Assembly: GCF_964204865.1 (NCBI RefSeq)
Contig: NC_135260.1
Location: forward strand, 4,960,001-5,024,000
Source of the DNA: Styela clava
Taxonomy: Eukaryota; Chordata; Ascidiacea; Stolidobranchia; Styelidae
Direction: 5' to 3'
Length of the DNA: 64,000 nucleotides
The position numbers were made by a program, and so were the translations under genes. Under the pieces are notes generated by a model. That model saw only the letters and a program-made list of their open reading frames with translations, did no database searches and was not told the origin of the DNA. How positions within the stretch are numbered: position 1 is the stretch's first letter; each line of letters starts with the position of its first letter. Shown one piece after another: positions 51,101 through 61,383 of this stretch.

Positions 51101-53213
51101 AGCAAGGTTGCTGCCTTCGTGGTTAGAAAGTTCAATTCCGACTTTTCAATGAAAGCACTCTCGACTTCCACTCTAGACTTGCAGCCCTGCTAAAACTTCA
51201 ATCTTTTTTTTTTTATTTCATACAGTTCCAACTCGAGCTTGAGGCATCCGGGAATGTAGAGTTAGACAACATAACAACTTTGAACTCTTCTGAATGTTAT
51301 GGTCTAGGCAAGTGCATCAATTTCTATATAGTCAATGAAAAAGTTGTTTAAGCTTTGAATGTTCTCTTCGATCTTGTTAGGTTAAAACCACATTTCAGTT
51401 AGGTTTAGAAATTGGGCAGAATACGCCATTAAAAATACGAAATCCTTGAGAAAACGTCAATATACTTCGGCTTGCCTTTTTGAATGACGTAGTCAGGTGG
51501 CGGTTCGGAATAACACATGCCAAAATAGTTATGCTACTCCCACTGTAAGTACTTGTGGACTGTGGTACTAAACTATACCAGGCCCCGATTTTTCGAGGCC
51601 CGCAGCGAAACGACAGCACCAAAGGGCATAAAGTGAGACAGCGCTCTATGGACACCATTTTGAGGATATTTTACTCTGCCCTATATTGGGTGCTGAAATG
51701 TTTAGGCCACGCCCATTAAAATTAGACGTGATATAAAATAGCCCTATATGAGGGAGGCCATTCAAATAGCGACATACATCCAATAGATTATTCTTAACCT
51801 TCTGTCTATATGGAAGCCCAATAGCCCTGTATGAGGGAGGCCATTTAATTAGCGATCGGGCCATATATCCATCGCTAACAATCTCGTCGTTGTGGATAAA
51901 AAAGTTTTTAACCAACATTTTTTTAAAAAAAAATAAATAATATTTTCCATACATTATAGTTCAATAGCTTAGTGGCTTAGTAATTTGCCCAGAAAAACGT
52001 TCAGTTTATTTCTGAGGGAGTTTACGTGACCTTTCTTGAAGCAAATAAGATGACGTATGGTCAAAACTACTAAAGGGCTCATGATCATATTATTGTAGAA
52101 AACTACAAAAGACAATTATTCTGTATTAAATATATAAACTTATTAATTAAAACGTAGAAATAAATATTGTCCTCAATAATAGTTTAATAAATATCTGACT
52201 TCAAACTGTGGTCTTTGTTTCAGAATGTGGCGTTGTTTATAATTCCAAATGTTTTCGAGCGATCCTTAATGATGTGAACAACGTCTCATTAAGCGTCGCT
52301 GAATCTATTTGCAAAAACAACCTAGCTAATTTTTATGACGTCACACACTACAAATTGCTTCAAGATTATTTACGATCACTGATTCCAGATGGGGAAACAT
52401 ACATTGTTTTTCGAACAGGAATGACTTACAAGGTAGGTCGAGTCTGAATCATGTTGCTTATGCGGCCATTCATGAAGTCATCATAAAATGAGGGCGATAT
52501 TATTTCTACAATACTGTGGGCTATTACATTTTATCTTGAGATTAAACCCATATAGCTCTATCATAGGATAGTAGTTGAAATCAAGCCATTTAGAACACTG
52601 ACTACTCCAAACTGGTATCAAATTTGACTTCTTTATTGGATTTGAAAACTTCATTTGCCAGCGTTTTTCAATTTTTGTCAAAAACTTCTTTTATGTAATG
52701 TTCCAGCTAATTCAACAATTTGATTCCAACACCAGTGGAACGCTTCAACTTTACAGCTCTGATACTAAATCAGAGAATCCCAAATAATTTGATTTATGCG
52801 TCTATTTCATTCAATTCACATCCACCAACTGTAATCACTGGAATGTGATTGAGCGAAATAATCACGTCACGCTTCATTCAGTTTCTTACTGGAGACCAAA
52901 TAAGATTGTTTCGCTTTTTCAGATCACACGACAAGACAAGGTTTAACCATACTCAGCTATATTCCAAAAGTGCCATTTGTTATATTTCTTAACATATTTT
53001 ATATTTCAACAGAACAGTCAGCTGCAGTCAACAACGGACCAAGCTATCTCTCTGCCAACTGAGTTTTGGCTTTCTACTTATCCGTCTTCCGTTGCATCGC
53101 GGACAACTGTTGTTGTAGGTGTCGATCAAAACCCGGAAGATAAATTTCAAGGGATTTTTAATGTTTCTCCTTCCTATGAGTATAATGGAGCCATCTGTGA
53201 AAATGAATTATAA
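45126..53213 (+). CDS. copy B: secreted mucin-like / MAM / C-type-lectin-like protein
   Basis: Eleven exons join in frame (442 aa): 45126-45186, 46242-46300, 46599-46638, 46964-47188, 47377-47502, 48789-48890, 48952-49090, 50342-50426, 51226-51307, 52224-52432 and 53013-53213. Domain order is the same as copy A; the mucin-like repeat has four units. The MAM domain has CGYT where A has CDYT, which is closer to the usual MAM Cys-Gly. Differences from A include K to N and E to K in exon 4, D to E in exon 3, F to V in exon 5, V-V to E-M at the exon 7/8 junction, and G to S, S to T, H to Y and T to I in exon 11. Exons 1, 2 and 9 are identical to A. Intron 6 is only 61 nt. Intron 9 starts with GC (AG|GCAAGT at 51308) instead of GT. 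A possible polyA signal is AATAAA at 53852. Confidence 0.8.
45681..45764 (+). repeat. tRNA-like SINE fragment in intron 1 of copy B
   Basis: Counterpart of 19835-19918. The B box now reads GGTTCAATTTC and the A-box region is further mutated, so it is decaying. Confidence 0.35.
47044..47185 (+). repeat. 33-bp coding minisatellite, 4 units
   Basis: Units encode TPSVVGVKNTT, TPSVVGDKETT, TPSVVGVKETT and TPSVVGVKETT, then TPQ. The last two units are identical at protein level, which suggests the extra unit arose by recent slippage or unequal exchange. Confidence 0.9.
48327..48565. mobile_element. palindromic MITE in intron 5 of copy B
   Basis: Same insertion as 22767-23010. Arms ATGGCGGACACCGGGACGTA and CATACTACGTTTCGGTGTCC; core GGTTGGGGTTAGGCC. 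Confidence 0.7.
49223..50046. mobile_element. GCGGCCC-family element split by nested hAT-N element, copy B
   Basis: Counterpart of 24316-25112 in intron 7, with the outer arms recognisable. It keeps ~28 bases (CATGTTGTCTCGCAAAGCCT and neighbours) just right of the nested element that copy A lacks. Confidence 0.65.
49414..49916. mobile_element. nested non-autonomous hAT-like element, copy B
   Basis: The ends are CAGGGGTGGCCAACCTG and GTTGGACACCCCTG, flanked by CATTATAT (49406-49413) and CAATATAT (49917-49924). Same site and same TSD mismatch as block A. Confidence 0.8.
52707..52787 (+). CDS. possible alternative last exon of copy B
   Basis: Acceptor ATGTTCCAG opens phase 0: LIQQFDSNTSGTLQLYSS, then DTKSENPK and stop. 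Relative to copy A there is a 6-base deletion that leaves frame and stop intact. Confidence 0.35.
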   Translation, partial: LIQQFDSNTSGTLQLYSSDTKSENPK

Positions 53214-54746
53214 CTCTGTCCATTGAATGATCGATAAACAAAAAAAAAATTTAGAATTACTTGTGTATAGGGTAACTACTTATCACTTGTATAAGACGGT
53301 TAATTTACCGATACTTTTATTTATTGAATGCATTTACAACGTCACAATGATAGAATTAGCGTAAAAGCCTGAGGTCTTTCAAATCCTGACTCTGAACAAG
53401 GCTCTGCACAGGGAGTCGATTATTCTTAGAAAACTAAGAATCGTTTTGTTTGGCTCCGCTCGAACTGTGATATATTAGACGGTTGTATGTACACCTGATA
53501 ATTGGAAAAAGATTTAAAATTAAACTGAAAAGGGACGAGTCGATAAATCGGTGACCATGTTCTCTTATTTACTTCACGCAATCAATTCCACTGAATTCAA
53601 ACATGAAGCCTATATGTTGAACCGATGCCATTTAATTCTCAGTTATTCTATTTGTCTGTCTGTCAAGCTTTTCTTGGGTCGGAATTTTAATAAAACTGCA
53701 TTCATTCACCGAACAAACTATTTTTTATTTCTTAGATGTGTTCAAGAATCGTTCAAATTTACAACAATTAATCAAATCCTGTCTGTAATTTTTTAATATA
53801 TTGAAAGTGCTCTAGCTATTCTTTCTAATGAATTATCATTGATGATAATTGAATAAAAATTTAGAACGTTATATGGGTTTGAAGTTGTCAGGGTCAAGTA
53901 CAAAAATAATGGAGGATTTCAAAGTTTACTCTTTTAGGCATTAAAAGGGTTAACCAAATTTGTTTCTGAGTGAATGTAAATAATCTTGAAATGTTGGCGA
54001 TTTGGTTTATTCAAGTATATATTTTATGTTCCAAAAATTTTAGCAAATTACAAAACTGTTTGATACTTACTAAATACAGCTTCGTATCTGTTACCTCTAA
54101 ATATTTAAAAATAAAGCTTTCCTCAGTGGAAATTTACGAACGAACATTAAAATTGACGTTCCTGAAGTATGAGTACCAATATTGAGGTAACTAATTTTGT
54201 TCGCCTATTTTACATCAATTTGTTTAAAGGGACTGTAACCTCTGGACAGAGGGATATTCACTTGGCTAACACTGACAGTCGCCAAGCTCGTAATAGAAAT
54301 AAAACAAGGAAAATCCGAATGAAATTATGGCCCAACCATAACCTGGTACGAATACTTCTGAAGTATCATAAAGTTTTTTGAATTAATGAGGAAGTTTCGA
54401 CTTATTTTGAAACCATTGAAAATCCACAATTTCGACAAATTCAGACAACCGGCTCTTGTGGGAACTTGCTTAATTAACTTACAAAATACCGCATGCGTAC
54501 TGAATACTGCTGCACGTAATGATGTGTATCCTTGCGGGATGTTTTTATAGATGGAATTCCAAATTAAATCCCGACTGGTTCGCAATGACTTTGCATTTAT
54601 TGTTATGGCTAGTTATAACATTAGTTCCCCCGAAACTCAAGCGGGGGTAACGTTCTCAGAATTGTAGTTTTCGAATTAGGTTACGTGGTACATTTTCTTA
54701 ATCTTCAATCACGCACAATATTGAATTCATGGCGGAATGTTATATA

Positions 54747-54808
54747 AAACGTTTAACGACTGACGCTTTTTAACAGTACTATTAAAAAGCGTCAGTCGTT
54801 AAACGTTT
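54747..54808. repeat. long perfect hairpin, block B only
   Basis: A 27-base arm (54747-54773) is followed by an 8-base loop and its exact reverse complement (54782-54808). A weaker half copy of the arm follows at ~54836-54864. It lies in the part of block B that differs from block A. Confidence 0.85.
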
Positions 54809-55279
54809 AATCAGTATTTTACCGTTACCTCAATACTGTTAAAAGCACCAGTCTTTAAACTTTAAATAGCATTTCAACGGAACTTCAACATCCTTAATAT
54901 TTGATTTCATTGAAGGTATTAGTTTGAGCAACCCCGTGTAACTCCGGAAATTTCTTCCGATGTTGAATTCGCCGACACGCTTGACTTGGTGCTGACAGAT
55001 TTTTATTGCTTCGAAAATCATCGTGAGACTTTCTGCGTTTTTCTGTGTTCTGACGGCGCTGTCTCGCGTCAAGATTAAGTGAGTGACTTATAAATATTCA
55101 AGTTAGTTGTGCACATGGAATATCACACGCTATACTTGACTATAGAACTGATAGAATGCAGATTACAAAACAAAATAGAGGAACAATCAATTGAGTGGGA
55201 AGACCCTAGGCAGCACTTGAAAGCACATTGACAGACATCTACATTAAATTATCTAACCAAAGTAACTTAGTTTATTTCG

Positions 55280-56008
55280 TGAGCTAGTTGGCCTGGTGGA
55301 TAAAGTGCTAGTCTGTAAACCCTATGCTATGTAAATCCCATAGTAAATTTCCCAGTACCGGTAGTCTGACCACCCGATCGCTCAGATGCGATCACGACAC
55401 GGTGCTCAACTATTAATCTTTGTCATTACGTCATTGCCCACAATGGTGCATATGTGCATCCTATTGCACGTAGGTCCACACTGCAATAATTGAAAATCAC
55501 ACCGAACCAAAAAGCAACAAAATAAGTAATACGTGAATCACACTTCCTAGAGTGTAGGCCTAAGTCATATATGCAGGTAATCAAAATACACCAGATAAGA
55601 AGAAAAATCAAATTGTACCAAACAGCCGCGCTAGCCCACATACAAATTCCAAATGCAGGATATTACCTGTAATCGTACAAGATGTATTTTATGACGCATT
55701 ATTAAACTCCATTTGTTTCGCTTGGTGTCACTGTGGAGCTCTCTCTTGCTGCACTGCATGCTGCTTCACCCACAAACAAACGGTACTGATGCCATGTACC
55801 CACGCTAAGGCCCGATGATACATAGCCGGCGTCGATCGTGTTGTATTGGGGTTGAATGTTTACAGTCTCGAACTAAAAAATGCCACGATTTACCTCATTT
55901 TTCAGACAATATACTGGGATTCCAATGACAAAAATAGCAACCACAAAAACAGACACCAAAATCGCCAAAATATACATATATTTTACACAAATTGTTTTGG
56001 TATACGTA
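55280..56008. other. intergenic, no gene recognised
   Basis: A tRNA-like phrase (TGGCCTGGTGGATAAAGTGC at 55291) may be a SINE head, but no B box is found. Otherwise nothing is recognised. Confidence 0.35.
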
Positions 56009-56076
56009 GGCTTACCATACGTCCCGCTTTAGGCGAGACAGTCCCGCTTTTCAACGTCTTGTCCCGGTGTCCCGAC

Positions 56077-56970
56077 TAGAGATGGCGGAATCGACTCCGG
56101 AATCGATTCTTAGAGGAATCGAATAGAATCGATTTCGATGCATTGGAGTCGATTCTTAGGATTAAAAGTTGGTTGCAAACACGGTATAACGTTTTGTGTC
56201 AATTCCTTCGCATAAATGTATAAACTGCTATGTGGAGTTGCTACGACGCCGGAAACTTCACTATATTTTTACACTCTCCTCCCACTTGCTCGTTTGCGCG
56301 GGTGAAGGACACGTGCCAACGGCAACAAAACAAACTTATCAAATATCGCAGTTTTCACCCAAAAGTACCTCTGTGTCCCAGCAACATTCGCTGCATTAGA
56401 AAGAGCATTAATCTTAGCGGGACTTATCGTCTCCAAATTACGATCCAGACTCACAGGAAGACATGTGAACGAATTGAACTTTAAATTGCAATGAATGTTT
56501 GCTATGACAGTAATTATTTCAACTTAAAGTGGACCTATAGATCGTTTTGTTATTATGTTGTTGTTGTTAGAATTCATTTTCTTGTTATGAAAAAATATGT
56601 TTTCTTATTACTTACTGGACCAATAGCTTTGAAATTTTCAGTGGTTAAAAATTGTATTTTTCTCTAGCTAGAGGGGTATTGCGTCTATGTATTTCAAAAA
56701 ATTCTGTGGGCTATAAGGGATAATTTTTTTTTTGTGTGTGATTTGGTCTGATGTGACAGATTGAATATCCATAATACTTAGTTTAGGCTTTCGCGTGCAT
56801 ATATTTGAACATCGCTCTTGTGTTTGATTTCATATGGTATTGTTTAAGTGGGTATTTTTTCTCTGTAAGCTATGTTAGGGAATCGAGATTCAGAATTGAG
56901 AATCGGAATTGACAATTTAGGAATCGGATAAGAATCGAATACTTATAGGTAATCATACTTAGCATCCTTA
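56077..56970. mobile_element. nested hAT-like element with perfect 8-bp target duplication
   Basis: The octamer GTCCCGAC occurs at 56069-56076 and again at 56971-56978. The ends are TAGAGATGGCGG and, on the other strand, TAAGGATGCT. The interior has repeated GAATCGATTC phrases near both ends and a fragment shared with 3600-3735. No transposase frame is seen. Confidence 0.8.
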
Positions 56971-57050
56971 GTCCCGACAGGTCAGCCAAATGTCCCGCTT
57001 TGGCGTTCAATCAGTCATCATATTACACAAACAATACCAATTAGAATGTT

Positions 57051-57355
57051 ATTACTGATCGATTTTAATCGGTAAGTATGTTGATAGGTATTTGTCCGTC
57101 TGTATGTCTGTTAGATGCACGCGATATCTCACGAAAGCGAGATTGAATATGCTCCAGATTCTGCATGTGCATTCATCTTATCTCGGACCAGAAGCCTATT
57201 TATTTTGGATTAAATATGTCGTATAATTAGCGAGTTATTAATTAATTAGTGATGGGACACAAGGGGTCACTATGAAGTAAGAGCGCTGTTTTAGGGATCC
57301 GCTAATTTTCGATCGATAAGTCTTCGGTCGCTGACCGATATTCTTGTTCATACTG
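57051..57355. mobile_element. second copy of the 18134-type small TIR element
   Basis: It shares ATTCATCTTATCTCGGACCA, ATGTCGTATAATTAGCGAGT and CGATCGATAAGTCTTCGG with 18134-18549, but is ~110 bases shorter, mostly in the microsatellite and the central part. Confidence 0.65.
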
Positions 57356-58410
57356 TTGTTGCTGTGTAGCGTACCGTTAGCCTTCTTCCTAAAAGCGCGT
57401 GCGTGGTTTTGTTTGTTTCGTTGTTTTGTTAGCGGATAATTGCTACATTTTGTTACGTGTAAGCCCCGTACGCCAAAAGGGTGCTTTACGATAACGTAAA
57501 TTTTCTTCTATTTCTTGAACTGGAACCGATATTTAGATAGACTGCTCATGAACTTTTGATTACAATATGGTCAATGAAGACGATCGGGATGGTTTTAAAT
57601 GTAGGCACCCAATGTAAAATTTGAAGTTGCAAAAATCACAGCTATGGTCTTTGGAGGCGTCCCGCTTTGAGACCACAAAAATATGGTAACCCTAGTTATA
57701 CAGCGGTAAGAATTATACGGTAAGAAGTTTAAACGTTATACACACATAGATATGAGTGCATATATATTCTAATGCTGTTTTAGGCTCGTTTAAATACTCT
57801 GATATGACCCGAAGGCAAAGATAACAAAATGATCAATTATTGTTATAGAAAATCTTTTTATTCCATATTCAGCAAAGTCAAATTTATTTTCTCCGTTTGC
57901 CTTGATCTTTCTCTTTGCAGAACTTGACTCTTGAATGACTCATGACCATCGGCGTCACCAATCTGTTCGAATGCATAAGACAAATTAGAAAAGTGGAAAC
58001 ATAATTCAAAACAAATCGAAATATTTTTTTTTCAGAAAATACCGATATACCGATAAAAGAGAATAATAGAGTTTAAAAATGTCTTCTAACACGCATAAAA
58101 ATATTTGAAAGACAACAAAAAGCATGTTCGGAGTTGAGTTTATGAACCAACCCTGTTTCTCAAAAGTGATCCCTATGCTACTATGTACTTGAGATTGATG
58201 CTAAATTCAGTTTGGACCAGTATAGGGCCGATAATATTGTGGCAGTTGGCCGAAATTGTGGTTGCAAAATATCATAAATTGATCTCTATTAGGAAAAATT
58301 CCATTGGATTGTACACAAAATTGCTCAGAATTACACTGATAGATGAGTTGATAGATATTGTAGAGGTAATTGTAGAAATAGAATATTGCTGCAAATTATT
58401 AGAAATTCAC

Positions 58411-61175
58411 CTCCAACAACATGGCACTCCCGCGAAGATAGGTCACAAAATTCCCCATGTTTACAATCTTCGTTTTTTTCACATACTACGCAAAAATAAA
58501 ATTAGGAATGAAATGTGAAATAAACATAACACAAATTGATAAGACAAACACCGGGCATTGCAAAAAGAGATGCGGTCAATTATTTCTGCATGTTATAAAT
58601 GAAGGCAAAACGCAAATATTCGTAAAACGCAAGAATTACGAGCGCGAAACCCACAAAGATTATTCGCAATATTGGCCAGAATCTCTGCCATTGCCTCCAT
58701 TACAACCTACACAAAGAAAAATTTGGAATTATACTTTGACAAGGTTATTTACAACAATTTGGTAAGACAAAAATCAGTCATGCAGAAAAATCGATGATCG
58801 AGGCATTTAGTTATATCTGATTAAATCATGCTAAATATGTCAATCGGTCCTTAAAAAATGTAACGATGATACTGATTTCAATACCATACAATTGGTGTCA
58901 CTTTGGTATGCGTTTATTCCCATAGAATTCAGTTCCTAATCCAAACTAAAATCACCGAAATCTTTCGACCGCTGAGATCATATTGATTCATAGGATCAAT
59001 GGTTTCAGTAGAAATGAGATATTGCTGCAAAATATTAGAAATTTACCTATATAGCGGCATTTCCAGTCATCTTTGTAACAATATTCCCCTGTTCCACAAT
59101 CGTTGTTTGTTTCACATCCTATACAAGGAACAAATTAGAAATACAATGTAAGTAAATCATTCGTAATAATCTGGTAAGACAAATAACGCCATGCAAAAAA
59201 AATATCGATCTATATTTTCTGCATGTTATATTTTGAAACTATACGTAAAAATTCGCAATAAGCAGGGATTACAAGCGCAAGACACACAAAAATAAATTCG
59301 TCGCAATAATGGCCAGAAACCCGACCATTGTCTCCATTACAGCCTACACAATTGCCAAATTTGAAATATACTTTGACAAAGTCATTTACCTCAATCTGGT
59401 CAGACAAATATCTGTCATGCAGGAAAATGGATGATGGATACATTTAGTTATATCTGATCAAATCATGCCAAATATGGGAATCAATTCATCCCTGTAAAAA
59501 GTAATGGGTCCCACTTTGATTGATTAACGTGATACTGATTTTAATAACATACTATTGGTGTCCCTTTGGTATACGTTTATTCTCAAAGAATTCAGTTCCT
59601 GACCCAAACTAGAATCACGGAAATATCACAACCGCTGAAATCATTTGAATAATTGGATCAGTGATTTCTGTAGAAATGTGATATTGCTGCAAAATATTAT
59701 AAATTTACCTTTATGATAGCATTTCCCAAAAGACCGTTCACAGTATTTCCCAGATTCACAATCGCCGTCTTCTTCGCATTCTGCGCCCAAAACAAAATTA
59801 GAAATAAAATGTAACTGAATATACAAAACAATCTGGTAAGACAAATATCGGTCACGCAGGAAAAGTTATCTGATAGTTATATCTGAATAAATCATGTCAA
59901 ATATGGAAATCGATTCATCCCCGAAAAAAGTAATGGGTCTAATTTTGGTTGCTCAGCGCGATACTGATCTCAATACCATAATATTGGTGTCACTTTGGTA
60001 TGCGTTTATTTGCATAGTACTAAGTTCCTAACACGAACTAAAATCACCGAAATCGTACAGGGGCACATTGACTGGGGACCAATGGTTCCTGTAGAAATGA
60101 GATATTGCTGCAAAATATTAGAAGTGTACCTATATCAATGCATTGCCATCCATCTTTGATACAAAATCCCTTAGGTTCACAATCGTTGTCTTTTTCACAT
60201 TCTGCACAAAACAAATTAGAGAAAAAATGTAATGAAGTCCTCCAGTACAAACTTGTGAGCCTAACAACGGCCATACAAAAAAATGCAGGACTATTTTTTT
60301 TGTTATATTTGGGGGCCATACGCAAATATTCATAAAAAGCAAGGATTATGAAAGCGATACCTAACATGATTAGTCGCAATATTGGGCAGGAGCTCGACCA
60401 TTTTCTCCACTACAACCTACACAAAGGATAAATCAGAAATATACTTTGACAAAGTCATTTACAACAATTTGATAAGACGAATATAGTTCGTCCTGGAAAA
60501 TTGATTATCAATACAAGTCAAATCTGATTAAAGCATGCTAAATATGGGAATCAGTCCATTTTTGATAAAAGTAAAGGGTTCAGCTTTGGTTGCTTCACGT
60601 GATTCTGATCTCAATACCGTACAATTGGTGTTATTCTAGTATGCGTTCATTCTCATGGAATTCAGTTTCTAACAGGAACTAAAATCACCGACATCTCACA
60701 ACCGCCGAGATCATATTGGCTGGGGACCAATGGGTCCTGTAGAAATGAGATATTGCTGCAAAATATTTGGAATTTACCTTTATTACGGCATTCATCGAAA
60801 TAGAAGTCGCAAAATTGCTTATGTCCACAATCGCTGTCTAATTCACATTCTGCATAAAAAAAAAAAAAATTAGAAATAAAATGTAACTAAGTCAATTACA
60901 ACAACCTGGTAAGTCAAATATCGGTCATGCAGGAAAATTGATGATTTCTTTTCAGTCATATGTGCTTGGTATTATGATAAATATTGAATTATTAAAAGTA
61001 ACTTAAATTTTTTATACATATATATGCAAATTTGTTGGAAAGAGAATAATTCTATAATTCAAGGTTTCAATGAATTAATAAATTTCGACCAACTACCTTT
61101 TCCGTATGCATGATCAAGTAACATAGACATTACAGCAGCGGACAGCAAGAGAGATATAAAAAATTTCTGCATCAT
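58411..61175 (-). CDS. CR2: secreted protein of repeated four-cysteine modules
   Basis: Exon 1 (61097-61175) encodes MMQKFFISLLLSAAVMSMLL and DHAYGK, a signal peptide, then donor GTAGTT. Module exons, all phase 1-1, are 60778-60849 (ECELDSDCGHKQFC...), 60130-60201 (ECEKDNDCEPKGFC...), 59709-59780 (ECEEDGDCESGKYC...), 59047-59118 (CETNNDCGTGEYC...) and 58411-58485 (CEKNEDCKHGEFC...). Spacing is C-x5-C-x5-C-x6-C, with charged residues between the first two Cys. Joined, they give ~147 residues before a terminal exon. Between them lie three type II segments that may be alternative ends (60370-60416, 59210-59343, 58660-58706). The modules resemble EB, WAP or Dickkopf-N type small Cys domains; this is not assignable by eye. 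Confidence 0.6.
59210..59343 (-). CDS. possible terminal exon of CR2 (type II, intact frame)
   Basis: Acceptor AATTGTGTAG opens GCNGDNGRVSGHYCDEF, followed by IFVCLALVIPAYCEFLR and a short basic tail to the stop at 59210-59212. It could add a hydrophobic or membrane-anchoring tail after the Cys modules. In the other type II copies (12323, 58660, 60370) a stop follows YCD/YCE, and the hydrophobic part is in another frame. Confidence 0.4.
61097..61175 (-). CDS. CR2 signal-peptide exon
   Basis: ATG ATG start at 61175, an n-region lysine, then a hydrophobic core. It aligns along its length with the CR1 first exon. Phase 1 donor matches the module exons. Confidence 0.6.
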
Positions 61176-61383
61176 GACTTTGAACTTTAAGTCGTTTAGA
61201 TAGTTTTTCCCAGAAATAGATGAATCACTAGGTTAGTGTTTAAATATAAATTGGAGAATAATTATATATAATATAACGAGTAATTATCGTTTCAACCATC
61301 GGCGGGATCGAAATTTTAAGAACGAGCTCTCCTTTGTATCGAACGCTAACAACAGCCTTCCACGTATGTATCTAACTTTTAGA

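Larger units (their letters stand above)
40560..55234 (+). repeat. duplicated block B
   Basis: The block is collinear with block A (14440-30427), direct orientation, about 25-26 kb downstream. It shares intronic transposons at identical positions. It lacks the 18134-18549 insertion, most of intron 6, and ~240 bases of intron 5. It has its own inverted repeat at 54747-54808. Confidence 0.85.
56009..57698. mobile_element. TIR element (TTACCATACGTCCCG family) with two nested insertions
   Basis: Left end GGCTTACCATACGTCCCGCT; right end GCGTCCCGCTTTGAGACC, then ATATGGTAACCCTAG. The interior is interrupted by elements at 56077-56970 and 57051-57355. It looks like an old non-autonomous DNA transposon. 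Confidence 0.55.

Noticed and set aside
55286..55360. Possible tRNA gene
   Set aside because: Only an A-box-like phrase; no B box or cloverleaf pairing.
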